This document shows, one piece after another, positions 1-11,084 of a DNA stretch of 64,000 nucleotides. The DNA is from Arcuatula senhousia (lineage: Eukaryota > Mollusca > Bivalvia > Mytilida > Mytilidae). Numbering within the stretch: the stretch's first letter is position 1; each line of letters opens with the position of its first letter. A program made the position numbers and the translations under genes. Under the pieces are notes generated by a model. It ran no database searches, had not been told where the DNA came from, and saw only the letters and a list, made by a program, of their open reading frames with translations. The stretch is taken from positions 20,891,838-20,955,837 of the forward strand of contig OZ020308.1 of NCBI GenBank assembly GCA_963971305.1, in the 5' to 3' direction.

Positions 1-990
1 TTGTAATGGTTTCTTACAAATATGAGCTGTATTATGCAACATTGGAGAAGGCCTCATTTTCTTATAACTTTTCTACCTTAAAACTTAATGTTTAATTTGA
101 TAGGTTTAAAGTCTTTCTTAAAAGTTTATTGTATATTTTCTCACTTTGAAATACTTAATCTTTACTTTAAAAACAAATTTCTTAAAGCTTGAATGTGAAA
201 TAAACATTTAACCTTCTAGTTATCAATAGTTAAAGATTTGCAAGTTAAAAATATAAGTGCAAGCATTTTTTGGCCAGATTCACAGGGGAAAAATTTTCGT
301 CACAGTTTTATCAGCAACTACTTATCACAGCCATTTGATATTTGGTAATCAGGGTAGGGTCCCAGACCTGACGCAAACTTCCTGTTTAACGAAATCCGGC
401 CAATTTTTATTTTGATAGATCTTTCTATTCATAATTTCTAAATCCTTTATATTTCTTTGTGTGTGCTAGTTTGTATTTAATATTGAGCTAGATATATAAA
501 TATTAGATATTATCAGTTTGATCTTACATAGTGCTTGTACTTTTTGGTGTGAATTATATCTTCCACATTTTGTTGGGCAGACCTATTGTTTTTTATTCTG
601 TCTGTCAGTCTGTCTGTAACAAAGTTTTCTACTCAGTCTATCTGTAACTATTCAACAGAAGTTTATCAAACTTGCTATGTAGCAAGTATATCATATGTCC
701 TTGTGCATATTATTGTCCTGTGAACTTAGATTTTTAGGGAAACTTATGGCGACATCATTTGATGCCCCCTCCCAAAGTTTTGGGACATTTTGTCTTTCAA
801 TGGTTCATTTGTTTATCTGACATCTCACCTCTGGGTAACTGTTCAGTTTTGGGTTTAAGCTGATTTTTCAGTATCCAGAAGATAGATCGTCATAGAATTT
901 GTACACTTAATAATCATTACAAAGACATTATATTATAGCAAAAATTATGCAATTTGGATAAAATTGTGGTGAATGGGCCATCAGAGTTTT
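1..990. other. Intronic or upstream sequence of the first gene
   Basis: No exon with supported splice sites is visible here. The stretch probably lies in an intron of the plus-strand gene whose last exons begin at 2277, because the first exon seen starts in mid-codon. Around 290-410 there is a fragment of a dispersed repeat whose sequence (the 'cagcaactacttatcaca' and 'cttcctgtttaacgaaatcc' strings) recurs in altered form near 2980-3060, 11030-11070 and 11930. Confidence 0.5.
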
Positions 991-1885
991 TGTCTCGCCT
1001 GCGAAGCAGAGCGGGACATAGGTGTTACTTTACCGGCGGCGGCAGCGACGGCGGCGGCGACGACGGCGGCGACGGCGGCGTTAACTTTTTGAAAAAGTTT
1101 TATGAGCACCTCCATATCTCAAGAACTATTGGTCCTGGGTTGATGAAACTTGGTATGCATATGCCCCAGTAGTAGCTTAGCACAGTTGCATCCCCATCTT
1201 TTGACCTTGACCTTGATTTTCTGACAATTTTCAATACATATAATAGCAATGAAAAAGTTTTGCGAGCACCTCCATATCTCAAGAACTATAGGTCCTGGGT
1301 TGATGAAACTTGGTATGCATATGCCCCAGTAGTAGCTTAGCACAGTTGCATCCCCATCTTTTGACCTTGACCTTGATTTTCCGGTTGAGTGACTTTGACA
1401 ATTTTCAATACATATAATAGCAATGAAAAAGTTTTGCGAGCACCTCCATATCTCAAGAACTATAGGTCCTAGGTTGATGAAACTTGGTATGCATATGCCT
1501 CAGTAGTAGCTTAGCACAGTTGCATCCCCATCTTTTGACCTTGACCTTGATTTTTCGGTTGAGTGACTTTGACAATTTTCAATACATATAATAGCAATGG
1601 AAAAGTTTTGCGAGCACCTCCATATCTCAAACACTATAGGTCCTAGGTTGATGAAACTTGGTATGCATATTCCCCAGTAGTAGCTTAGCACAGTTGCATC
1701 CCCATCTTTTGACCTTGACCTTGATTTTCCGGTTGAGTGACTTTGATTATTTTTATTGCATATATTTGCAATGTTTAAGTTCTATAAACATCTTTTGATC
1801 TCAGAAACTGAAAATCCATGTAAATTCAAAATATAGTGGAAGTAAGAAAGAATAATTGTTTCTGATGGTGCCGGCAGGCGAGACA
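991..1885. mobile_element. TIR element with minisatellite core (TGTCTCGCCTGC family), copy 1
   Basis: The element begins TGTCTCGCCTGC and ends GCAGGCGAGACA, a perfect 12-bp terminal inverted repeat. Next to the left end is a GGC/GAC trinucleotide block (about 1033-1080). The core is four tandem units of about 160-175 bp, each with the string 'gagcacctccatatctcaag' (near 1105, 1265, 1440 and 1611) and a TGACCTTGACCTTGATTTT string. There is no coding capacity, so it is presumably non-autonomous. No clear target duplication is visible. It lies in a probable intron of the first gene. Confidence 0.8.
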
Positions 1886-2276
1886 TACTTTAGTGTTAAC
1901 TCTTGTGTGTTTTAGTAGTCCTATATGCTTCTGTTCTGACAACTTTTTACCAAATTTTCTGTTGAAAATAACGCATAGGATAATCTTGACAATTGATTGT
2001 TTGATAGAAATGCATGGATTGTGGTGAAAAGTTTGCTTTGGGCTGTTATTTTGTTTACTGTATTATAGCACTTGATATAAACTATTTGCACTGAGTTAAT
2101 ATTTTGTAAAAATATCTTTTTCCTCTTTTTGTCAGTTGGCCATTTGAATCAAATGATAAAGACTAAGGAACATTTACAACTTTTAAAAAAGAAATGAATA
2201 TAATCCATATAGACTACTGCTGATGTACTGATGAATATATATGATTTTACATCTTTTTTTCTATTTTATGTTACAG

Positions 2277-2409
2277 GCAGACAATATGGATCACGTCATT
2301 TGGAATATCTACAGCTATTTGAGAAGGAACAGTTGTCTACATACATGAGAAAAAAGAAAACAGATGAAAAGAGCTCTACAGAAATATCTGTACTAAGCAT
2401 GCAGAAAAG
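2277..2409 (+). CDS. First gene, exon A
   Basis: The acceptor is ttttatgttacag and the donor is AAAAG|gtaaaa. The frame reads RQYGSRHLEYLQLFEKEQ and onward, then ends on two bases of an Arg codon. Reading on past the donor gives a stop at once, which supports the exon end. Confidence 0.75.
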
Positions 2410-4317
2410 GTAAAATATAAGTAAAAGTTATATTAAACCAGTGGCAGAAAAAAAGAAAAAAACCTAGCTAAAACAAGTCAACCCTTTATTCCTATAAAAA
2501 TCCAATAAGTGCAGTTTTAATATGCATGACCAAGTCTTGGAACTGTTTTCAGCTGCAACAGATAAAATTTATGTCATTAAAATGATGTCATGCCAAGAAA
2601 ACTGGGGCGAAACAATAATATTAGCAAAAGCAGTTAGCAACAGGAAGCACATTTTTTTTCTGATTTGTTTACAACATTAAAGAAAAAGATTTCAGGAAAG
2701 GTGATTATTTGTTTTTTGTTATAGGCAGTTTAATTTAGCATTTGTAGACACTAATTAAAAAGATTTCCTTTAAATTAAGTTTTGCAGGCTGGGCATCATG
2801 CCTATAAAAATATTCTTGTTTAATTTACTTTAAATTTCTAATTTCTCAATGGATTTTCTTACTTAGACTTATTGTTCCCTGCCACAGCGCAGAGCAGGGA
2901 CATAGAAATGTTGGTTGTCCATTTGTCCGTGCGTCCGTCTCACTATTTTTCTTATCAGTTTTTTCGTCAACTATTAATCATAAGCTTTTGATATTTGGTA
3001 AGCAGCTTCAGGTATGGTAGGATGCATTTTTAGATCTTTTACTCATCTACTTCCTGTTTAACAAGCCGACTTAGATTTTTCCCACTGAACAGGTGGGAGA
3101 CCTAGAAATTGTTCTTGTTAGTATTTAGTTCATTGTAAATCTTCTAAAATATTTTTCTCTTGTACAGAGTGGATGAGCTTTACAAGATGATTAAAGAGGA
3201 CATGTTAGAAGAGGACCAGTTACAGGAAGAAGAAGTAGATAAAGGCCGTCCCATGACGGGATACAGTACAGGGGAGATAACTATTCCTAAAGTTATTGAC
3301 GTTGAATCAAAGAAGAAAGATGAGGTATGGTTATAAAACTTTTATTCACTTTTACAATTTTAAGCAAGTAAACTGATACCTGATTTTCATTTTCTTGAAA
3401 ATTCATTTATTTCATACACAAGTAATTTGTTTTCATGGGCAATAGATTTTGCACACAAAAAATTGCATACATCATAAATCACTTAGTTGATATGTTGTGC
3501 ATCATATGCTTCTGATCATATGTATTATTATATCTCTTGAAAAAGAACAATCTTGGTATTCATTTTAACTTATAGAAGAACTGAGATGAGGAAATGGTTG
3601 CATGACACAAGATCAGTAAAACAACTGTATTAAAAAAATGATCTGAAAGCAGACAACTGCCAGATGTCTTGCAATAGAACTAAGATAAAAGTATTGGGCA
3701 AGTGATTTAAACCAATTTCCTGTTTCAAGTTTTCAAAGAAGACCTCTTTTATAAAACAATAAATTTAAATATAGAAACAACAATGGAAAAGCATGAGGCT
3801 TCCAACCTATAACAAGCTTGACTTTTCATTTCATTAATATGTGTATTTTTAGGCATCAGATGTTGAAGAAGAAAAGAAAGAAAAGAAACATAAGAAGAAG
3901 AAAAAGAAGAAGTCAAAGTCCAAAGATAATGAAGAAAAACTGCTGAACATTGATAAGGATGACGTCAAGCCTGAAATGGATAAGACAGTTCCATCATGGG
4001 TAATGAATGCCCCACCTGAGCCCAGAGGTCTGCCTCCTTCATTCGGCACACCCCTGTCAGCAAGACATAGGGTATCAAGTCGTGATTGGAACATGAGCTC
4101 AGATAGTGATGACAACAGACCCCCGGTACCCATGAAATTTAACATCATGAGAAATGACTCGGAAGCGTCAGATCTGAACAATTTCGATCGGAAGAAAAGA
4201 AGACGTAAAGTCGTGTCAAAAGATTCGGTCTCAGAAGAGGACTACCATAAAAGGGGATCTAAAATCAGACATAAACTGAGAAAGAAAAGGTCCAACATGC
4301 AAGACAGTGATTCCTAA
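2277..4317 (+). CDS. Unrecognised gene, last three coding exons (lysine-rich C terminus)
   Basis: The 3' part of a plus-strand gene, joined from exons 2277-2409, 3168-3324 and 3853-4317; earlier exons lie outside the window. The splice sites are canonical and the phases agree (AG plus A makes Arg at the first junction; the second junction is phase 0), giving about 251 residues and a TAA stop. The visible protein is charged and probably mostly disordered or coiled: a Glu/Asp-rich stretch (LEEDQLQEEEVD) is followed by a run of about 20 mostly Lys residues, a Pro-rich patch (NAPPEPRGLPPS), an acidic-serine patch (SSDSDDN) and two basic clusters (RKKRRRK, KLRKKR) resembling nuclear localisation signals. 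I do not recognise the family. The real coding status rests on the consistent splice phases; function is unknown. Confidence 0.75.
2873..3105. repeat. Dispersed repeat in intron of first gene
   Basis: It starts with a small hairpin (ccctgccacagcgcagagcaggg), runs through gtccgtgcgtccgtctc and 'cttcctgtttaacaagccg', and ends near a tcccactgaacaggtgggaga hairpin. Related strings occur near 300-410, 10835-11075 and 11716-11945. No coding potential was seen. Confidence 0.5.
3168..3324 (+). CDS. First gene, exon B
   Basis: The acceptor is ctcttgtacag and the donor is GATGAG|gtatgg. It encodes a short helix-prone acidic segment (VDELYKMIKEDMLEEDQLQE) followed by a more polar stretch. It is 157 nt long: one base completes the preceding codon, then 52 codons. 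Confidence 0.75.
3853..4317 (+). CDS. First gene, terminal coding exon
   Basis: The acceptor is gtgtatttttag; 154 codons are followed by TAA at 4315-4317. It carries the poly-lysine block, the Pro-rich and Ser/Asp patches and the two basic clusters. The purine-rich codons (AAG/AAA/GAA) explain a long antisense open frame over 3849-4181, which is not a gene. Confidence 0.8.
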   Translation, partial: ASDVEEEKKEKKHKKKKKKKSKSKDNEEKLLNIDKDDVKPEMDKTVPSWVMNAPPEPRGLPPSFGTPLSARHRVSSRDWNMSSDSDDNRPPVPMKFNIMRNDSEASDLNNFDRKKRRRKVVSKDSVSEEDYHKRGSKIRHKLRKKRSNMQDSDS

Positions 4318-5032
4318 AATAATTGGTGTGTATTTTATTGAATGAAAACCAAAGCAATCATAAAAACCAGTAATTGTATTTATGATAAAAAAAATTCAGT
4401 TTTGGTAATGAGGTAAGGATTGTGATACAAAATTGTTTTGAAAATGTTTAATGTGGATAATTAACAATGTCAATAACCAGTTTATGTTTTGCAAAATTTA
4501 TATTTATTTTCACCCTTTAAATGAAAGAAAGGTTCCTGACAAGAATGTTTACATGAACATTTATTTGTGGCCTTTGTTATGTGCTTGTGTCACTCAGTCA
4601 TTCCTCAGGTCTTTTTGTGATTTTTTAAAAGAAACTTTTATGTATATATTTGTGACAGTTAGAATAGAATACAAGAGATTTGTTGTGTAACAAAAAAATA
4701 ATTATACTGTGATAAAAGCAGGTTGTTTGTATATTTTATGTATATGTAAGGTCTGTTCCAAAAAAATATGTGGGGGTTTGAAGGCACTTTTAGTTATCAC
4801 CCACTATCTTTGCTATTACATAATGTTAAGATATGACAAAACACCTACAACCCATAGAAATGAAAACGCATGACCTTCAAATCACCCATAAGAACTTGTC
4901 TGGAACAGATCAAATGCAATAAGGATATTTAATTGCATTTAATTAACGGTAAATGATTATAAATGCTGAAGTATGAGGTTGATCGGAACAAAAGGACATG
5001 TTTATTTGTTTGAAAACATAAAAAACGCTTTT
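4318..5032 (+). other. 3' UTR / downstream flank of first gene
   Basis: Non-coding AT-rich sequence after the TAA. No canonical AATAAA can be tied to a transcript end here, so the UTR length is unknown. The next AATAAA-like string is near 6297, beyond the transposon at 5033-6179. Confidence 0.4.
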
Positions 5033-6179
5033 TGTCTCGCCTGCGACGAATAGTCGCGGAAGGCGAGACATAGGTATTACTTTCCGGCGACGGCGGCGGC
5101 GGCGACGGCGGCGGCGTAAACTTTTTTGTAAGACTTTTGTGGACAATGAATTGCTTGAAAAGTATAATAGCTAGGCATCTGATATTTGGTATACAGACAG
5201 TTCAGGTTATGGTCTACGCAACTGTCACCATGCCGTTTGACCCTGACCCCATTTTCACGCTCCAGTGACTCTGTGAACTTAGGTTTTTTTTCAGGCCGTA
5301 AACTTTTTTGTAAGACTTTTGTGGACGATGAATTGCTTGAAAAGTATAATAGCTAGGCATCTGATATTTGGTATACAGACAGTTCAGGTTATGGTCTATG
5401 CAACTGTCACCATGCCGTTTGACCCTGACCCCATTTTCACGCTCCAGTGACTCTGTGAACTTAGGTCTTTTTTCAGGCCGTAAACTTTTTTGTAAGACTT
5501 TTGTGGACGATGAATTGCTTGAAAAGTATAATAGCTAGGCATCTGATATTTCGAATACAGACAGTTCAGGTTATGGTCTACGCAACTGTCCCCATGCCGT
5601 TTGACCCTGACCCCATTTTCACGCTCCAGTGACTCTGTGAACTTAGGTCTTTTTTCAGGCCATAAACTTTTTTGTAAGACTTTTGTGGACGATGAATTGC
5701 TTGAAAAGTATAATAGCTAGGCATCTGATATTTAGTATACAGACAGTTTAGGTTATGGTCCATGCAACTGTCACCATGCTGTGTGACCCTGACCCCATTT
5801 TCACGCTCCAGTGACTCTGTGAACTTAGGTGTTTTTCAGGCCAAAAAACTTTTTTGTAAGACTTTTATGGAAGATGAATTGCTTGAAAAGTATAATAGCT
5901 AGGCATCTGATATTGGGTAAACAGACAGTTGCAGTTAAGGACAACGCAACTGTCACCATGCCATGTGACCATGACCCCATTTTTATGCTCCAGTGACTCT
6001 GTGAACTTAGGTCTTTTTTCAGACAGAAAACTTTTTGTAATACTTGTGTGGATAATGGATTGCTTGAATAGTATAATAACTAGGCATCTGTTATTAGGTA
6101 TACTGACACTTTTTGTGTTTATATCAAGAAATGAAAGCTTAGGTAGTTGATTTTAGTGATGGTGCCGGCAGGCGAGACA
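5033..6179. mobile_element. TIR element with minisatellite core (TGTCTCGCCTGC family), copy 2
   Basis: Same termini as the element at 991-1885 (TGTCTCGCCTGC at the left, GCAGGCGAGACA at the right, preceded by ggtgccg) and the same GGC/GAC-rich block near the left end (about 5085-5118). The core is different: about six tandem units of roughly 183 bp containing 'gtaagacttttgtgga' and 'agtataatagctaggcatct', starting near 5117, 5298, 5481, 5666, 5843 and 6024. It is non-coding; the open frames across it are by-products of the repeat. Confidence 0.8.
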
Positions 6180-7175
6180 TACTTTTAGTGGCCACACTTG
6201 TTTAAAGCTTCTTTGTCTTTCAACATTCTATATCTGTGATTTAAATGACATTTCGTTTTTGTTCATGCAATCTCACTTTAGCTCAAGAATGATCAAATAA
6301 AAATTAGTTCTGAAGACTTTCTTTGTCAGCAATGTCATGAATGAGAAACTGACAAATTTTGACTTAGAGAATAGAGCTCTACGCAGACACTTGTGACTGA
6401 CAATTTTTGTAACAAATGTTTGTATTTTCATATAAGAATTATTTTCATTGAAAGTTAAAGTTTGTTAGCTACATGGACCAACAAACTTGAGTTAAGATTA
6501 TTTGTTTTCAAGTTGACATATAGTTAAAAATTCATAAAGAATGCCTTAATAATAAATTTATGTCTTTTGATGTCGCATTTTTTAACAAACATTTATATGT
6601 AAAGACAATTTGTAGTCAATTTATTTTATTCCTTTTCATCCTTCTGTAGTAATTTAGAATGTATATTGGAGTGTACATTTTCAGTGAATTGTAAAGTGAC
6701 CAGTTGAACTTTTATAATTGAATTATAGGAAATGTGTATTATATTTCTGATTTTATACTGTAGTTTTACTCTGATATTCTTAATGTATTTTATATGTGAT
6801 CACTATGCTTTGTGCCAAATTATTTCTGTATGAAATGTACCAATTATTTAATATTTATTCTTCACCATTCTTTCTTTAAAACCAATTTATTTTGTGACTT
6901 CAAAGTTTTTAAACTTTGGTTTTGAATTGCAGGTCTAGTCTATGACAAATTGCAAGATGGGACAAGTTATCAATGTTTACATTTTTATACCATTTTCCAT
7001 TGTGTATTTTAAAGTTTTGATTGATGTAAAAGGAATATCACATCCGAATTCTATGGAAATGTAGTTTATAAGGCACCTAAATTCAAAAACATTCCTCTTG
7101 ACATGGTAATTTGGCTTAAAAACTTAATGGTTGCCCTATGTTCACCTATTCTGTATATCATAATTATGTCTTACT
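6180..7175. other. Intergenic, no recognised feature
   Basis: AT-rich sequence with several AATAAA/ATTAAA-like strings (for example near 6297 and 6549). I see no exon, RNA gene or repeat that can be supported. Confidence 0.4.
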
Positions 7176-7364
7176 GTAAACCATGAAATTTTCACTGCGT
7201 CTTTTTTCGGGGTAGGACAACTGAATTTTAATTGGTGCTTCAATGATATTGTCCATAGACTACAGAGAAAGACAAATATATTGGTGTCATTTAATTTTCG
7301 CACTTACAATGTCAACGCCAAAGTCGGGAAAAATAGAACTGCAGTGAATATTTCCTGGTTTACC
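7176..7364. mobile_element. Short MITE with about 23-bp TIRs
   Basis: The left end GTAAACCATGAAATTTTCAC and the right end, read on the other strand, GTAAACCAGGAAATATTCAC match at 18 of 20 positions, and both are followed by TGC. The element is 189 bp with no coding capacity. The superfamily cannot be assigned; no clear target duplication is seen. Confidence 0.65.
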
Positions 7365-8214
7365 GAATATAATTACCACATGAATAACAATGTGAACCAA
7401 ATATCTATTTTCATTGATATGATAAAAAAATAATAAACAGGACAGACAAATCTTATTGAATATTGTCTTTGATTGTTTAAGCTTATTGATTTTATCTTTT
7501 AATGCTTGTACAATTTTATAAATTCTATTTTTATATATTTATCAATTCTACCTCTTTTTTGGATTCAATTTTTATTTTACACTTTTTATACTTTAAAAGC
7601 TAACAGTAGTAATTATTTATCAACTATGTGTATGTAAATATGGCAAAATTTATGATTTCTTTCTTGACTCATCCTTTGGGAAAAATGAGATTGTGTCTTG
7701 GTCAGTCATATCATAACCAGGGTAGTAAATGTATTTGTATCCGTTTAAATCCAAACACCTTTCTTATTTATTTATATTTTAGTCCTATTAAAAGTTAGAG
7801 TGTAGAGTAACAGGTCCCAATACAAATGTTTACATGACATTAGCCTCACAGTTATCAAAGATCCTTTTCTATATAGACCATAATTTATTTTTACATGTAT
7901 TTATTTGTTATACTGTAAGCATTCCTTTGTCAGTCAATCTTATTTTTATTATTAACATTTTTTTCATATTTTATACTTTTAAAACTTCATAGAGTAGAGA
8001 TCTTAATTTTCTTACACTTTTATTTTTATTCTTTTCACATTCCTTTGTGTATTTTAATTTATTCTAATTTATGACCATTATTTCTTTGTTATTGTTACTA
8101 TTTATAGTGTCTGTATGATAAATGCTCATTGTTTTTTTTGACAAATGTGAAATGCCGTCCACACGTCTGAAAAAAGTAGAAATAAAAATATTTTGTTTTT
8201 TTCGTCTCTTTTTT
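7365..8214. other. Intergenic, AT-rich, no recognised feature
   Basis: Low-complexity T-rich and A-rich sequence with no supported coding, RNA or repeat feature. Confidence 0.4.
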
Positions 8215-8654
8215 ATGTCTCCCCTTCCCAGAAGGGGGAGACATATTGTTTTTGTGTCAGTTCTTCTTCTTCCTCATACAAAGCGTGTCCGGGCCATAAC
8301 TTTTTATCCTTTGAGATAGGGCTTTGATATTTGGCATGTGGATGTATTACCATGAGACGATGTGTCGCGTACCAGAATGACCTTCTTATGACCTTGACCT
8401 TTGACCTCAAGGTCAAATTAATGCTATTTTTACACATAAAACATGTCTGGGCCATGTACATTTTAATCCTATTCAAAATGCTTTGAATTTTCACATTTTA
8501 ATGTGTCATCATGGGAACAATGTGTCACCAAATTAAATGACTTTGACTTGTGACTTCAATGTCAAATAAATGCTAATTTGACATGCAATGTCATTGTGAC
8601 TTTGACCTTTTGACCTCAAGATTGAACTTGTGTTATTCAAGGAAGGGGAGACAT
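8215..8654. mobile_element. Foldback/MITE-like element with ATGTCTCCCCTTCC ends
   Basis: It starts ATGTCTCCCCTTCC and ends GGAAGGGGAGACAT, a perfect 14-bp inverted repeat. The left end also forms its own hairpin (GTCTCCCCTTCCCAGAAGGGGGAGAC). The interior contains repeated TGACCTTGACCTTTGACCT and AAGGTCA strings and two copies of a 'catgtctgggcca'-like string. It is 440 bp and non-coding. Confidence 0.75.
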
Positions 8655-8987
8655 CAGTTTTAGTGCGCTAAAACAGTTTTTCCTAGTTTGAGTTTGATTT
8701 ATGAGAAATATTGTCAAAAATTGAATTGTTTCAATTAAGCAAGCTCTGAAAAAAAAAAAAAAACTTTCAGGCAATGATGTTCAGGCAATCACTCTTTCTA
8801 CAGAGAAATTTTCATGCACACAGTAAGATGATGAACAGAAATAAAACACATAAAACATGAGAAATGTGATAAAATGGACATCCTATCATCAGGATGATAT
8901 ATACAGGATTAAGCTATATAAATTTTTAAAATTACCAAATGTATTTTTCAAATTTACATGTACAAGTCAAAGTGAAAGTTGAAGGTA

Positions 8988-9160
8988 AACAATGTAAAAG
9001 TTTGCAGTTTTGGATGTTCCAGAAGGTGGTCAAACAATGTAAAAGTTTGGAGTTTTGGATGTTCCAGAATGTGGTCAAACAATGTGGAGTTTTGGATGTT
9101 TCAGAATGTGGTCAAACAATGTAAAAGTTTGGAGTTTTGGATGTTCCAGAAGTTTGGTGG
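8988..9160. repeat. Minisatellite, about 45-bp unit, four copies
   Basis: The unit 'gttttggatgttccagaa...ggtcaaacaatgtaaaagtttgga' recurs near 9007, 9052, 9089 and 9135. The third copy has lost about 9 bp (the aaaagttt part). The open frames across it are repeat by-products. Confidence 0.8.
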
Positions 9161-9240
9161 CATTATTGTTCACAACATAACTTTGTCGAAGGCACTTATC
9201 AAATCAAAGAACGACAGGTTCTAGTGGGACTTGAAAATAG

Positions 9241-9480
9241 AAAATAGTGAGATGTGGAATAAGTGTAGTTTAGTGTAGGTAACACAGCTCATATAAAAAT
9301 CCGTAATTTAGAAAAACCACTATCGAAAATCGCCAGCAGTCTTCAACTAGGCCAGCCATTCTGCAATAAGCCCAAGGTCTAAATATAATGCATATAATTC
9401 AAATCCAGTCCTGAAATAATCAAAGATAGTCAGACATTGATCCAATTGAGTTTATCAAATACCTACACAGCTGTTTGGCT
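9241..9480 (+). repeat. Dispersed repeat ('gatgtggaataagtgta' family), copy A
   Basis: One of four related copies (also about 12055-12260, 45176-45460 and, reversed, 51640-51960). Shared strings are agatgtggaataagtgta, a 'cgccagcag(t/c)cttcaac' block and 'catataattcaaatccag'. The last is loosely like a pol III B-box, so a SINE-like origin is possible but unproven. Confidence 0.6.
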
Positions 9481-9488
9481 TGACATTT

Positions 9489-10570
9489 TGTCTCGCCTGC
9501 AAAGCGGAGCAAGACATAGGTGTTACTTTACCGGTGACAGCGGTGGTGTTAACTTTTATGTTAAGGTTTTATGAACACCTCCATATCTCAAGAACTATAA
9601 GTCCTAGGTTGATGAAAGTTGGTATGCATATGCCCCAGTAGAAGCTTAGTATAGTTGCATCCCCATCTTTTGACGTTTACCTTGAATTTCCAGTTGAGTG
9701 ACTTTGACAATTTTCAATACATATAATAGCAATGTAAAGGATTTAAGAGCACCTCCATATCTCAAGAGCTATAAGTCCTAGGTTGATGAAACTTGGTATG
9801 CATATTCCCCAAATACAGATTAGCAGAGTTTCATCCCCATCTTTTGACATTGAATTTGATTTATGGTTGAGTGACTTTGACAATTTTCAATACATATAAT
9901 ACCAATCAATGTAAGGTTTTATGAAAACTTCCATAGCTCAAGAACTATAAGTCCTTAGTTGATGAAACTTGGAATGCATATGCCCCAGTAGCAGCTTAGC
10001 ACAGTTACATCCCCATCTTATGACCTTGACCTTGATTTTCTGTTTGAGTGACTGAGAATTTTCAATACATATAATTTGTGATGTTATAGTTGTATGAGCA
10101 GCACCTCGAGCTTCATATCTCAAGAACTATAAGTTGTGGGTTGATGAAACTTGGTATGCATATTCCCCAGTAGCAGCTTAGCACAGTTGCATCCCCATCT
10201 TTTGATCTTGGCCTTGATTTTCCGTTTGGGTGACTGACAATTTTCAATACATATTTTTTTTATGAGCATCTCCATATTTCAAGAACTATTGGTCGTAAGT
10301 TGATGAAACTTGGTATGCATATTCCCCAGTAGCAGCTTAGCACAGTTGCATCCCCATCTTTTAACCTTGGCCTTGATTTTCTGTTTGGGTGACTTTGACA
10401 ATTTTCAATACATATAATTTGCAATGTTCAAGTTCTATAAGCACCATTATACCGGCATCTCAAGAACTACAAGTGTTAGGTTGATGACATTTGGTATGCA
10501 TATGACCCAGTAGTAGCTTAGCACAGCTGCATTCTCATCTTTTGACCTTGAACATGATTTTTCAGTGAAA
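9489..10570. mobile_element. TGTCTCGCCTGC element, copy 3 (right end missing)
   Basis: The left end TGTCTCGCCTGC is intact and is followed by about six units of the same 160-175-bp repeat as in the 991-1885 copy. The right terminal repeat is not found: homology fades near 10570. The units are more diverged and the GGC block is almost lost, so this copy looks older. Confidence 0.7.
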
Positions 10571-10834
10571 TGAGTTTGATAGCTTTTGAGGAAAAAATGG
10601 TATATCGATGACTAGATATACTGTAGTGTTAATATCGTTTAATGTCATAGTGACTTTAATGTTGAAATCAACGACATTATCGCTTCTTAAAAGCATGTGT
10701 GACGAATGTCTACCTTATTTGAAACCATGATTGAAGAGACACTGACGTCCCAAACTTTTTTTAACTCTCTTCAATTCTCTCTATTTGAAATTTAAGTCAT
10801 ATTTTCTTTTATAAAAGTTATACATGTTTGTTAT

Positions 10835-11080
10835 ATCCCTGGTTTGAAGAAGAGGGGTTATTTTGGTTTACCTCTGTCCGCCAATCTGTCCACAACATAA
10901 CTTTCTTAACAGTTTTCTCACTAAAAAATCACAGCGACTAATGAATCCAGTATGAAGTACCGAAATAAGATTTACCAACTTGGTCAATTTTCAACATTAC
11001 TGGTCAATTGTTGAAAATTTTGTAACAGTTTTCTCAGCAACTACAAATCACACTGACTTGAAATTGACTTCAGTATGAGA
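10835..11080. repeat. Dispersed repeat fragment
   Basis: Begins around tatatccctggtttgaagaag and contains 'tctgtccgccaatctgtccacaacataact' and 'acagttttctcagcaactac'. It resembles parts of the repeats at about 290-410, 2873-3105 and 11716-11945. Confidence 0.4.
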
Positions 11081-11084
11081 GCTT

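Noticed and set aside
991..1885. CRISPR-like array
   Set aside because: The regular repeats are long (160-175 bp), contiguous and diverged, without spacers, inside a eukaryotic TIR element.
3849..4181. 110-codon minus-strand open frame
   Set aside because: Antisense shadow of the lysine/glutamate-rich terminal exon; its F/S-rich product is what reversed AAG/GAA codons give.
4943..5146. Arg-rich minus-strand open frame
   Set aside because: The Arg run is the reverse reading of the GGC/GAC block at the end of a TIR element.
9338..9360. tRNA gene or tRNA-derived core in the 'gatgtggaataagtgta' repeats
   Set aside because: Only a weak B-box-like string was found; no cloverleaf or A-box could be drawn.
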